Both the position numbers and the translations under genes were made by a program. This document shows, piece after piece, positions 23,301-33,355 of a stretch of 64,000 bases of DNA. Numbering within the stretch: position 1 is the stretch's first letter; each line of letters begins with the position of its first letter. Origin of the DNA: Charina bottae (taxonomy: Eukaryota > Chordata > Lepidosauria > Squamata > Charinaidae); contig JALMGJ010000008.1 of assembly GCA_023362775.1 (NCBI GenBank), positions 20,785,001 through 20,849,000 on the forward strand, in the 5' to 3' direction. Below the pieces are notes generated by a model. The model did not search any database. It was given only the letters and a program-made list of their open reading frames with translations, and was not told the origin of the DNA.

Positions 23301-24740
23301 CAGTGATACATGCCAGGTCTGCCCCCTCCTCCGTGATCAAATCACATATGACGGGGCCCTTGTTATTAACAGACCTGGCATTAAGAAGCAGCAGCCGGAA
23401 ACCAAGGCCCTCAAGGATCTGCTGACCAGGACCTGGGTATGAACCTGGAGGGCCGGAACACGCCACCGGTAACAAACACCGGGGGCGTCTTCCCCAACGA
23501 TGGCCCGCCCTCCGGTTTCCGTCATAGCATCCCCGGCCCATCACCACTTCGATAGGGCAGTCCACCCCATAACCCCCAGAGTTTCCAGGTCCAGATGCCT
23601 CCACTCCCAGACCACCAAAGACCCTGGGTTGAAACACGGGTCCCCTCCCCCACGCACACATCTCTCAAACTCAGTCAACTTCTAGTGATGGTAGGCCCCC
23701 CCAGCGCACCAGCCTAATCTCTCGGCGCTGATAGGGCCTAACCACCACAAACACACCTGCTATGTCCCCCCACAACCACTCTCACTGGTTGCAGAGGGGC
23801 ATCATCCACTCCTGCCCACCACCTGTCTCTCACTCAGGTGTGGGCACTCATACATACAGTCACACAGTCTTGGACCCCCCTGACTCTCTCACATCCAGGG
23901 GGAGGACCACATTCACACTACGGGGACCCTAAAAAGTCTCTGCCACCTATAAATAGAAGTGGGTGTAGATGGGGGCTTCCTCTTGTTGTTAAACTAAAGT
24001 TAAAGGTCCAACAAAAAAACCTTCAACAGTTGTTAATTTCATGGGGATATCATGGCTGGTCCCCCATACACGAACCCGTCATCCCCCCTTAGACCCCCTC
24101 CCCCCACAGTTAGAGACCACCAGACCCACCAAGAGTCCATCTGAGTCGGCGTGCCTTAAGGTCTAACACGCTCCACCGCTCTGCTCTTCCGTCTTGTTGC
24201 AGCGCCAAGGTCTCGCAAGCCACTGGGGTATATTAGATCTCTGGGGCTCGCCGGGTCCACCAACAACCAAAGTCCAAAGTCCGGGCCCCAAGCTCACAAA
24301 AATATAGTAAGAAATTTTCCCACAAGGCCCACAAGGCTCCTGTTATACTCCGCCACTTCCTCTACTACACCGGAGGGCCACCAAGGGACCGAGCGTCTTA
24401 GTCCAGATAGTAAGGGCTCACCAGGGAATCCGCCCAGTTCACAATGGGCTCACCCGAGCCCCCAAAGCCCGCAGGGAAAAGCACCGCGTTCCGCCGTCTT
24501 CCAACACTCCTCCTCCAAACGGCCGTCGCGTTCTGCTGCCCTGCTTCGCCGCCTCGTCACCTGCTGCTCCACCCGGGGGGGGTCCAGCCATCTCCCCACC
24601 TCGGTCCAGAAGTAAAAGCCAAGTGAACCCCACAAAATCCCCTACCCGCACCTCCAGGTAACAAAAAGGCAGGGTAGGGTGGGATTCAGGAGACCAGGAT
24701 CCTCTCTCCCGGAGCAGCGATCGGCGGTGGCTGCTCCCGA
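20337..24740 (-). mobile_element. Near full-length L2/CR1-superfamily LINE
   Basis: On the minus strand it runs from a GC-rich 5' region (about 24740-23662) through endonuclease and reverse transcriptase coding sequence to a 3' region with ACCACCCAGAGTCCCC, GGGGAGATGG and a (TAAA)n end at 20370-20341. At about 4.4 kb it is close to full length for the family. It is inserted in opposite orientation into another L2 copy. No clear target duplication was found. The 5' 1 kb has no recognised ORF1. Confidence 0.88.
20537..23661 (-). pseudogene. L2 LINE ORF2 (endonuclease + reverse transcriptase), frameshifted
   Basis: ORF2 proteins nick target DNA and reverse-transcribe the element RNA. The start of the apurinic-type endonuclease (LLLLNARSVNN, then ITETWLS) is in one frame at 23661-23272. 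The rest is an open frame of 900 codons at 23239-20537, with GDFNLP and SDHALV (endonuclease), reverse transcriptase motifs DLSAAFDTIDH and YADDTQLY near the middle, and the C-terminal DYCNALYMRLPLK stretch. The break falls in a run of seven C on the + strand at 23275-23281. That is one base different from what an unbroken frame needs, so either a one-base loss or an assembly error disables it. The remainder has no stop, so the copy is rather young. Confidence 0.88.
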
Positions 24741-24967
24741 TAATAGTTCCTCCTGGGGGTGGTTAGCGTAATAATATCCTCCTTTTAAGAACATACCATC
24801 TTTTGGATTTTTTTTTATGGTAGTTTTTAAATGTATAGCTTTTTAACTTTTATATTATGATTGTAAACCGCCCAGAGTCTACCACGGTAGAGATGGGCAG
24901 GGACAAATCCAAATAATTAATAAATAAACAAACAAACAAACAAACAAATAAATAAATAAATAAATAA
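24741..24967 (+). mobile_element. Host L2 copy, right part with 3' tail
   Basis: AATAGTTCCTCCTGGGGGTGG aligns with GAACAGTTCCTCTTGGGG in the 3' part of the minus-strand L2. The piece ends AACCGCCCAGAGTC...GAGATGGGCAG and (AAAC/AAAT)n. It continues the fragment at 20226-20336 across the nested insertion. Confidence 0.78.
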
Positions 24968-25618
24968 TAGCTAGTTTCAGTGTGATGAAATGTTTTATTG
25001 TACTATTTGGCAAGCACAACAAGATCTTTTGGTTGCAAGACATTTCATATTTCCTTTCCTTTCATGAAGGAAAACTGTAAAGACCTTTGATACGCTGAAT
25101 GAAACAGTCACTCTGGAATGCTTTTTAAAATGCTTCTTGTGAGAACCAAGACCAAAAAAAAAAAAGGCTAATGCAAATTCCAGAGTAAATGAGAAAATGG
25201 TCACTACATTGTACTGTAGCTTGAAAGGAACTATAGCCAGGGAAGAATAATTATGATGGTCTTGCAAAATGAGTTTCTGATTCTTACTGAAGCTCAGCTT
25301 ACACTAAATTTAGTTATACAAATTAGTGTTGAGCACCTATTGCAAATGGGTGTAAAGCTGGAATTGTCCCTTGCCACAATCCTGCCTTGGTACCCATTTC
25401 TTTTTCTTCATATTGAGAAAAGATAACAATATAAAACAACCCAGCAGTGCAGTTCTCTGCTAAACTCCTATTGCAAGTTCTAGGATTGCACTCAAGATAC
25501 AATTTAGGAAGGCCACATGGCATTGTACAAAAGTATGCAACCTGGGGAGGGGAGGGGGGTCATTTGGCTTTTGAGTGGTTTGCCAGGGGACTTACTCTAT
25601 TAAAAATTATATGCAGCT
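24968..25618. other. Intergenic, nothing recognised
   Basis: No supported gene or repeat apart from short A and G runs. Confidence 0.4.
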
Positions 25619-27531
25619 AATACGACTGATTGTCTGCTGAAACACTGGAAGTAGCCCAAGAAAGAAGGAAAGCAAAAGGCAACAGTGATAGGGGGAGATA
25701 TGCCCAATTAAATGCAAAATTCCAGAGGTTAGCCAGAAGAGAGAAGGAATTATTTTTAAACAAGCAATGTGCGGAAGTGGAAGAAGATAATAGAATAGGA
25801 AGGACAAGAGACCTCTTCCAGAAAATTAGAAACATCGGAGGTAAATTCCAGGCAAAAATGGGTATGATCAAAAACAAAGATGGTAAGGACCTAACAGAAG
25901 CAGAAGAGATCAAGAAAAGGTGGCAAGAATATACGGAAGATCTGTATAAGAAGGATAATAATATTGGAGATAGCTTTGACGGTGTGGTCAGTGAGTTAGA
26001 GCCAGACATCCTGAAGAATGAGGTTGAATGGGCCTTAAGAAGCATTGCTAATAACAAGGCAGCAGGAGACGATGGTATCCCAGCTGAACTGTTTAAAATC
26101 TTGCAAGATGATGCTGTCAAGGTGATGCATGCCATATGCCAGCAAATTTGGAAAACACAAGAATGGCCATCAGATTGGAAAAAATCAACTTATATCCCCA
26201 TACCAAAAAAGGGAAGCACTAAAGAATGTTCAAACTATCGAACAGTGGCACTTATTTCACATGCCAGTAAGGTAATGCTCAAGATCTTGCAAGGTAGACT
26301 CCAGCAATTCATGGAGCGAGAATTGCCAGATGTACAAGCTGGGTTTAGAAAAGGCAGAGGAACTAGAGACCAAATTGCCAATATCCGCTGGATAATGGAG
26401 AAAGCCAGGGAATTTCAGAAAAACATCTATTTCTGTTTTATTGACTATTCTAAAGCCTTTGACTGTGTGGATCATAACAAATTGTGGCAAGTTCTTGGTG
26501 GTATGGGGATACCAAGTCATCTTGTCTGCCTCCTGAGGAATCTGTATAACGACCAAGTAGCAACAGTAAGAACAGAGCACGGAACAACGGACTGGTTTAA
26601 GATTGGGAAAGGAGTACGGCAGGGTTGTATACTCTCACCCTACCTATTCAACCTGTACGCAGAACACATCATGCAACGTGCTGGGCTTGAGGAATCCAAG
26701 GCTGGAGTTAAAATCGCTGGAAGAAACATTAACAATCTCAGATATGCAGATGATACCACTTTGATGGCTGAAAGCGAGGAGGAGTTGAGGAGCCTTATGA
26801 CGAAGGTGAAAGAAGAAAGTGCAAAAGCTGGGTTGCAGTTAAACCTCAAAAAAAGCAAGATTATGGCAACGAGCTTGATTGATGACTGGCAAATAGAGGG
26901 AGAAAAAGTGGAGGCAGTGACAGACTTTGTATTTCTAGGCGCAAAGATTACTGCAGACGGTGACTGCAGCCAGGAAATCAGAAGACGTCTACTTCTTGGG
27001 AGGAGAGCAATGGCAAATCTTGATAAAATAGTTAAGAGCAGAGACATCACACTGACAACAAAGGTCCGCATAGTTAAAGCAATGGTATTCCCTGTAGTAA
27101 CCTATGGCTGCGAGAGCTGGACCATAAGGAAGGCTGAGCGAAGGAAGATAGATGCTTTTGAACTGTGGTGTTGGAGGAAAATTCTGAGAGTGCCTTGGAC
27201 TGCAAGAAGATCAAACCAGTCCATACTCCAGAAAATCAAGCCAGACTGCTCACTTGAGGGAATGATATTAAAGGCAAAACTGAAGTACTTTGGCCACATA
27301 ATGAGAAGACAGGATACCCTGGAGAAGAAGCTGATGCTAGGGAAAGTGGAAGGCCAAAGGAAGAGGGGCCGACCAAGGGCAAGATGGATGGATGGTATTC
27401 TGGAGGTGACGGACTCAACCATGGGGGAGCTGGGGATGGTGACGGCCGACAGAGGGCTCTGGCGTGGACTGGTCCATGAAGTCACGAAGAGTCGGAAACG
27501 ACTGAACGAATAAACAACAATACGACTGATT
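25619..27531 (+). mobile_element. BovB (RTE) LINE, 5'-truncated, with 13-bp TSD
   Basis: The insertion 25632-27518 is bracketed by the exact 13-mer aatacgactgatt (25619-25631 and 27519-27531). It ends CTGAACGAATAAACAAC, the normal BovB terminus. The left end stops in the coding region, a typical 5' truncation from target-primed reverse transcription. The preserved duplication and open frame point to a recent insertion. Confidence 0.93.
25632..27513 (+). pseudogene. BovB reverse transcriptase, C-terminal ~625 residues, open
   Basis: This is the reverse transcriptase part of the BovB protein, which copies the element RNA at a nicked target. Visible motifs in order are NKAAGDDGIPAE, IPIPKKGS, FIDYSKAFDCVDH, KGVRQGCILSPYLFN and YADDTTLMAE (catalytic DD), then YGCESWTIRKAE and RPRARWMDGILEV at the C terminus. 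Full RTE proteins are about 1000 residues, so the N-terminal endonuclease is missing. No ATG starts the frame: it enters from the truncation point. There is no stop or frameshift over 1.88 kb. It is a dead copy by truncation, not by decay. Confidence 0.93.
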
Positions 27532-28380
27532 ATGTGCCATCAAGTCAGTGTCAACTCTATGTATTTAATTATTTTCCCCTTTCAATCATATTACAAATTT
27601 CAGGCAAGTGTGAGCCCTTGTAGTGGCCCCAGGGATGAAGCCAAGTATGCAGCCCTGGGACCTCAGGTGGTGGTGCCATGGCTGGCATATTGGATTTGGG
27701 ATTGAAGGAGATGCAAGTTTAAATCCACATACTGTAGAATCTCATAGATGTGCACATCGATACAACTTGTTGTTCTTAGTTTATTCAGCCACAGGTCTGT
27801 CTGTTTTTTAAATTGTATTATAAATAGATGACAATTGGAAATGTCTGTTTACTGCCTCAACAGAATCCCTAGATCTTTCAAATATGTGGAGCACACAGAA
27901 AAGGATCAGTTTTATTCTGCATAAAGATGACAAGATAGAATAGGAAATCATTGCAGCATAAGCCATGATTTAAAATCCTGTCATTCTTATCAGAATGGAA
28001 TGTCTCAAATCACATTTCTATAACAATAACAATGTAGAACTTAAACTCCTTTTAAAACAAGGAATGTTGATTTTCCAAAGCAATTACTGGCCACACACAC
28101 ACTCTTGTACCCCAGTAATTGTTATATAATTAAAAAAGAACCCATCATAGTTCATGTTTCAGTATTGTACAGAAAATTTAAGAACTGCTATGCATTGCTT
28201 CTATCAAAACAAACTGACTGAGCTGTTCTTCAAGTTAATAAATATTAGAAATATTAGAAATATAAGTTTCAATCCCATGCCTAAGGGTGAGATACTAAAT
28301 GCAGTATTTAGTGGAACGCATTAGCATAGTATTCCTATAAAATTATGATACCTGATAAAGTATAACCAAGCTTTATCCTT
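27532..28380. other. Intergenic, nothing recognised
   Basis: No supported gene or repeat. Confidence 0.4.
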
Positions 28381-29105
28381 GAAAGGCCTTTGCACAGCTT
28401 CATCTAGTGTGCCAGTTTCATCCTTTCCTAGGTCAGACAGTCACTCATGCCCTAGCCACCTCACAGCTTGACTATTGCAATGCACTATACATGGAGTTGC
28501 CCTTGAAGACCACTCAGAAGCTTCAACTGGTCCAGAATGCATTGGTATGGGCAGTGATGGGCATGCCTCGGTATGCCCATATGACGCTTTTGCTTCGTAA
28601 GCCACATTGGTTACCAGTATGCTTCTGGGTATGATTTAAGGTACTGGTGTAAGTCCTACATAACATAGGGCCTGTTTATCTGAGAGACCACCTATCGCCC
28701 AAGGTGTTTGTCCAGCCAGTATGAGCTGACAGGATTGGCATGCTCCAGGTCCCTTCAATTAAACAGTGTCATCTATTGGGACCCAGGAAGCATACCTTCT
28801 CTGTTGCAGTGCCTGCCCTTTGGAATGAGGTTGTCCCTGATACTCAGATGACTCCCACCCTGATGGCATTCTGGAAAACCTTAAAGATCTGGCTGTTCTC
28901 CCAGACCTTGGGTTAGGATCGGATTTGTTTGAGGATATGGGTGGGTTATCTGGATTCGCCATTGGTTCTTGTTCTTTATTCCTTTCTAATTCCTTTTTAT
29001 AATTATGATATTCTATTTTCTGTTCTGTTTAATTTTATTGTACACTGTCCAGAGTCAGTTGGAAGTTAGGCAGTGCCTAAACTGAATAAATAATTAAATT
29101 AAATT
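28381..29105 (+). mobile_element. L2 LINE 3' part, degenerate
   Basis: The frame near 28430-28630 encodes QTVTHALATSQLDYCNALYM and VQNALVWAVMGMPRYAHMT, matching the minus-strand L2. Later sequence has LWNEVVPDT-like and FWKTLKIWLFSQ-like codons with stops. The end has TGTCCAGAGTCAGTTGG and A-rich sequence. Confidence 0.85.
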
Positions 29106-29165
29106 AAATCAAATCAAATCAAATCAAATCAAATCAAATCAAATCAAATCAAATCAAATCAAATC
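29106..29165. repeat. (AAATC)n microsatellite on an L2 tail
   Basis: About 12 perfect pentamers extending the A-rich tail of the adjacent L2 fragment. Confidence 0.95.
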
Positions 29166-29751
29166 CCAATATTTGGGAGGCTGAAAAGACCATGTAAAAC
29201 AAAATTTCTATTATCATCTATGGTCAGAGTGCCCAAATCAGTGAACCAACAGAACAGTCTTCTGATACGTATCTGGTGCCATCTTAACTTGAGACTTAAG
29301 TTTCCAAATTCCCATTCAGCATAGTCCACCATAATGGCTGTTATTTTCCAATTTTAACTTTCATCAGTCTTTTCAATAGTCAATATTTTTGCATATTAGA
29401 ATTAACAATCACAGAATGAGGATTTGGGTGATGTTTTGGGGACATGTTGAATTTCTCTTGGTGGTGTTTATGGGATGACTTGATTGCTGCAGGTGGTTAA
29501 GGCTGCTACTGAGATGTTAGGCACTTTCTGTTACACATCTTTCTATCATTCTGAAATCTCGCCGGCTTTCCAGTCTGAACATGTCCAGTGTGTGAGTCTT
29601 CCTCATTATAACTTCCTTTGGGATTGAACTGAAGCATAAAAAACCAGGGAGGCTGCAAACTGCTGGAAAAATAATTGTCCAACGAAAGACATACACCCGT
29701 TGGTCACCTTTTAAGTAAATAACTGCAAGAATACCATACTCCTCAATGTGA
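29166..29751. other. Intergenic, nothing recognised
   Basis: No supported gene or repeat. Confidence 0.4.
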
Positions 29752-29759
29752 CTCTAAGC

Positions 29760-29884
29760 CAGTGTTTCTCATCTTTGGCAGCTTTCAGCTGTGTGGACTC
29801 CAAAAATTCACCAGCCAAGCTGGCTGGTGAATTTTGGGAGTTGGAGTCCATACAACTGAAAGCTGCCAAGGTTAAGAAACACTG
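29760..29884. mobile_element. Palindromic hAT-type MITE, copy 4
   Basis: A 125-bp palindrome of the same family as copies 1-3 (left arm CAGTGTTTCTCATCTTTGGC) with an exact 8-bp target duplication, ctctaagc (29752-29759 and 29885-29892). Confidence 0.9.
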
Positions 29885-29892
29885 CTCTAAGC

Positions 29893-30473
29893 TCTGTGAG
29901 CAGGATAAGATATTTTATGTTACCTTTGCCAAATGGCAGGAAGATTCCTGAGAATGTCAAGGAAGTGGGAAAGAATGATTCCTCATTTGTGCTCTTTTCC
30001 TCTCCTGCCAAAATAAACAAGCCAGATCCCCACATTTTTAAAAACTGAATAAATGGGGAATAGCTAGTTAATAATAACAACTAAATGGTGAGGAAAATAT
30101 GGATGAGGAGGATTATGGTGATGTAAAGAGTGCAACGGTCAACCTTAACTAGGAAGAGATGGTCCATGGCAGACAATCCACCTCTTCAAAATCACCTCTG
30201 GCTTCTACAACCTGAGGAATCAATGTGATAGATTTCAATTTTGCTCAACGGTTTTTGTTTTTGTCTTGGTTTTTCTTCCCATTGACATAAAAACTATCCA
30301 GAGGATGCTGCAAGCCTGAGGCATGCATTTTTGTATCATGACAGTTATTAGGAGGTAGTACTTTTTCTGGAGGGTTCAGGTTTATTTATTATATTCTATT
30401 GTTTCTGTATCTTTAAGGGCTATGCAAAGAAAAGATCATATGACCTACAGCCACATAAATCAATCCTCTTCAG
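29893..30473. other. Intergenic, nothing recognised
   Basis: No supported gene or repeat. Confidence 0.35.
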
Positions 30474-30590
30474 CCTGGCATCCTCCAGATAAGTTAAGAC
30501 CAGTGCTCCAATAATTCAGAGCCAGTAATTCTTGGAGCTGTGATCACAACACAGCTGGAAAAGCAAGAGGCCAAAGTTAGAGAAGGCTAG
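30474..30590. mobile_element. Decayed MER5-like hAT MITE
   Basis: CCTGGCATCCTCCAGAT at the left, ATTCTTGGAGCTGTGATCAC in the middle and GTTAGAGAAGGCTAG at the right resemble old short hAT elements that contain a CTCCCAG...CTGGGAG core. Divergent; family assigned by general resemblance only. Confidence 0.4.
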
Positions 30591-31436
30591 TACAAATTAT
30601 CTAATTTGTGCCTCTACCAATGTGTTTTGTCACAGAACAGTACAGATCCAAGATTGTCTGGGCCAAACTTTTGTCCTTTGTATTTTCAGTATATCTTAAA
30701 ATGAAGTTGAAAGCACTTTGAACTATATATAGTTATGGCCTTTGGAAATGTATTTGCTGCAAATGTCTGCTATGTGCTCTGCAGATGATGGGAAAATGTA
30801 AACAGCCATCCATCTGCATTTTCTTTTTTTTTCTTTTTGCATTATATAAAGCAGAATGACAAACTTCTAGGTAATGGATGGCTTTCTGCAGACTTTCTCT
30901 GAGAGCTTGAAGACATACACATTTCATACTTCAGGCAAGAGTCTGTAAAGAATGTGTAGCAGTTTGGTTCAAATGTACACAGGCTGTCATCCATTGTTAA
31001 GAAAATGTATGCATATTTATTTACTTAGGAGTAAGTCCCTCCCATTGGATCCAAAGGGATATTTTGCTAGCAAGTATGTTTCACAGTGCATTAATTAACT
31101 CAATTAGTAGACTGGCAAAGAAATAAAACTTTAATCCTAGACTTAAAACTTTCTCCAATTAATACAGGTAGGATTAAAGACACAGTAGTATCAAGGCTGC
31201 AGACATCCTGTCTCCCTCTATGTGCCAAATCAAATGAAAAAATAAATACTGTTCAAGTTAACTTGGCTTTTCTTTAAGCTAACAGATATATTGTATTATA
31301 GCGTAAAATCGTTATGGTTTGCCATTAGCAATAAAATATATAGATAGAAATTGCACAGGGAATGAGCAGCCCCCCCCCCCAGCAGTGCCAGTACGTACGT
31401 GTACCCGGGCAGCAGACAGGTCCTGTAGGGGTGGGA
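30591..31436. other. Intergenic, nothing recognised
   Basis: No supported gene or repeat; C-run at 31371-31380. Confidence 0.4.
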
Positions 31437-31444
31437 AGGGGGAA

Positions 31445-31658
31445 CAGAAGGGCAACTAGGGTCTGTGTCACCCGGGGCAAACATGGATTCTGCACCCCCC
31501 CCCCCCAGGAAACATTCAGTATACAAATACTATTTTGTCATTTTGGCGCCCCGAGCACATTTATTTATTATTTTTATTATTTTTATTTCAATTTATTCCC
31601 CGCCCATCTCCCTTGCAAGGGACACATGCCCCACTTGCCCCCTCTAGCTGTGGCCCTG
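31445..31658. mobile_element. hAT-type MITE, CAGGG family, second copy
   Basis: It shares GGGTCTGTGTCACCCGGGGC and ACATGGATTCTGC with 14901-15066 and ends CTAGCTGTGGCCCTG. The flanking 8-mers agggggaa (31437-31444) and aggaggaa (31659-31666) match at 7 of 8. An inverted L2-type tail (CCCCGCCCATCTCCC with ATTT-rich sequence, about 31559-31620) sits inside it. Confidence 0.75.
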
Positions 31659-31666
31659 AGGAGGAA

Positions 31667-32474
31667 AGTGGAAGTCTAGTGCTCTATTGTGATTATATGT
31701 ATAACTGCTATAAAGCACTAAAACGTGTCGTAGAGAAGAGTCCAAGTAACAGCAGTTTTGGTGATGATAGAAAGATGAACAGAACAGAGGTTCATTATAG
31801 AATCTTGCACCCTTTGGAATGGGCAAATAGTAAAATTTAAAAGCCTTTTTGCTATTATTGCCATGCAGCTGGATCATTACTTAAAGTAATGCTGTTGGAA
31901 CTTAGAATACTGCTGCTTTATCTTTATCCATATGACCATATTCCATATTCAAAATTATGAAAACAGAGTAGTGAAATAATCTTCTGGTGGATGTGCCACT
32001 TCTTTGTAATATATTTTATAAAACCAATCATTGACTTAAGTTCTGCTTTTATTCTACATCCTCAGGGTTGTCATTTTGGCAGCATCAGTTTTGCTTTTTT
32101 CATCAACTCTATGCTCTTCATCATCAGAATTAGATTTGCTTGTTAGTCTTGTGTTTGGAGTGTTTTAATTTTTAATGCATTGTTTAACATTCACAATAAA
32201 ACAAATGAGATAGTTGAAGGATGATAAATGTTCTCTTATGAACAAATACATTGTATATTTGATCCATCACAATTCAAAACTATTTTAAAACTAGGGCATA
32301 GGCTAAAGCCTGATTATCCTTTGTGATGGTGCTAGAAAGCAAATTCCAGAACTGGGTGCCACAACTATGAAGTTCTAGTTTGAAGACCACAAACAGGTCT
32401 TCTAAAATAATCTTGGGAAGTAGACACATTCCTACATGATCCTTAATTTGCACATGCTACCTGTCCCTTAATTG
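31667..32474. other. Intergenic, nothing recognised
   Basis: No supported gene or repeat. Confidence 0.4.
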
Positions 32475-32478
32475 TTAC

Positions 32479-33355
32479 TGTTATGCATCAAAAACTTACC
32501 ATGCACTTTCCAAAGGAGCCAAATTACAACAGAGACTTTGGGAACGGAGATCAGCAAGATTTATTTGGCCAAGCAAAGGTTGCCGGATGGCTATCCTACA
32601 GATACCACGCGCAGGTGATCTCTGAGTGGAAAAGCCATCCAGAGTTCAGGAGTGCACAAGCTTTTATACAGCAAATACAAACAGGAAATGAGGATGATGA
32701 TGGTATGCCCATATGTGGGTGAGGTTTCTGATGACCATTCCCTGGGATTGGTTGGTTTTTGGGGACCAGGGTCCCTCCCAGAGCCGAAGGGTTCTGGGAC
32801 TCACCAGGTCAAGGGGGTGACGTGGGTCATCAACATAGTTACAAAGAGATGGGCCTGTGAACATTCACACCAATTGTTCTATGGGTTCATCCTGGAGGCC
32901 ACAGATTAATACTTGCATCTTATACAGATAAGAGTAACTGTTTAGGAACATTTGGATAATACAAGCAAAGTAAGTTACAAGAGGTCAAAATCATAAAATC
33001 ACATCTTTGCACATTTACATCCTAGGAGGGAAATAAAGGGTTTACTACAGAAAAGCCAGGTAAACATGTTAGCTTGTCTCAGGAAGGGGGTGCTGACTGG
33101 ATGGGTGGTCCCAGGCTGGTATGCATTCTAAAGAGAGGTAGAATTACTTTGTAGCACCTAATATTGCTATGCAGAATTCTTTGGGGCTTTGCTGAGGCAA
33201 AGCCCCTCTCAGGGTCATCCCTGGGTTAACACTCTTTTGGTTCAAGCGTAATCTTTGGTTCAGTGGAGTTCTAGCAGCGTTGCATTATGGGAAACACTAG
33301 AGCAGGGTGTTTTCCAGGCCAAGGTCTGTGGCCCATGGTTTCTCAGATCCTAACA
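32479..33355 (-). mobile_element. 3' LTR of the provirus
   Basis: On the minus strand it begins TGTTAGGATC and ends GATGCATAACA. TGTATAAAAG (32670-32661) is a good TATA box and AATAAA (32575-32570) a poly(A) signal about 90 bp downstream, giving a long U3, a short R and a short U5. By eye it shows no difference from the other LTR. A perfect 10-bp hairpin lies in U3 (33183-33192 with 33197-33206). Confidence 0.95.
33183..33206. promoter_or_regulatory. Perfect 10-bp stem-loop in proviral U3
   Basis: GGGGCTTTGC, loop TGAG, GCAAAGCCCC. The same hairpin is at 40202-40225 in the other LTR. A protein-binding site or cruciform is possible; its role is unknown. Confidence 0.5.

Noticed and set aside
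32483..32909. Short open frames repeated exactly at 39502-39928
   Set aside because: They are LTR sequence; their identity reflects the two LTRs, not a duplicated gene.
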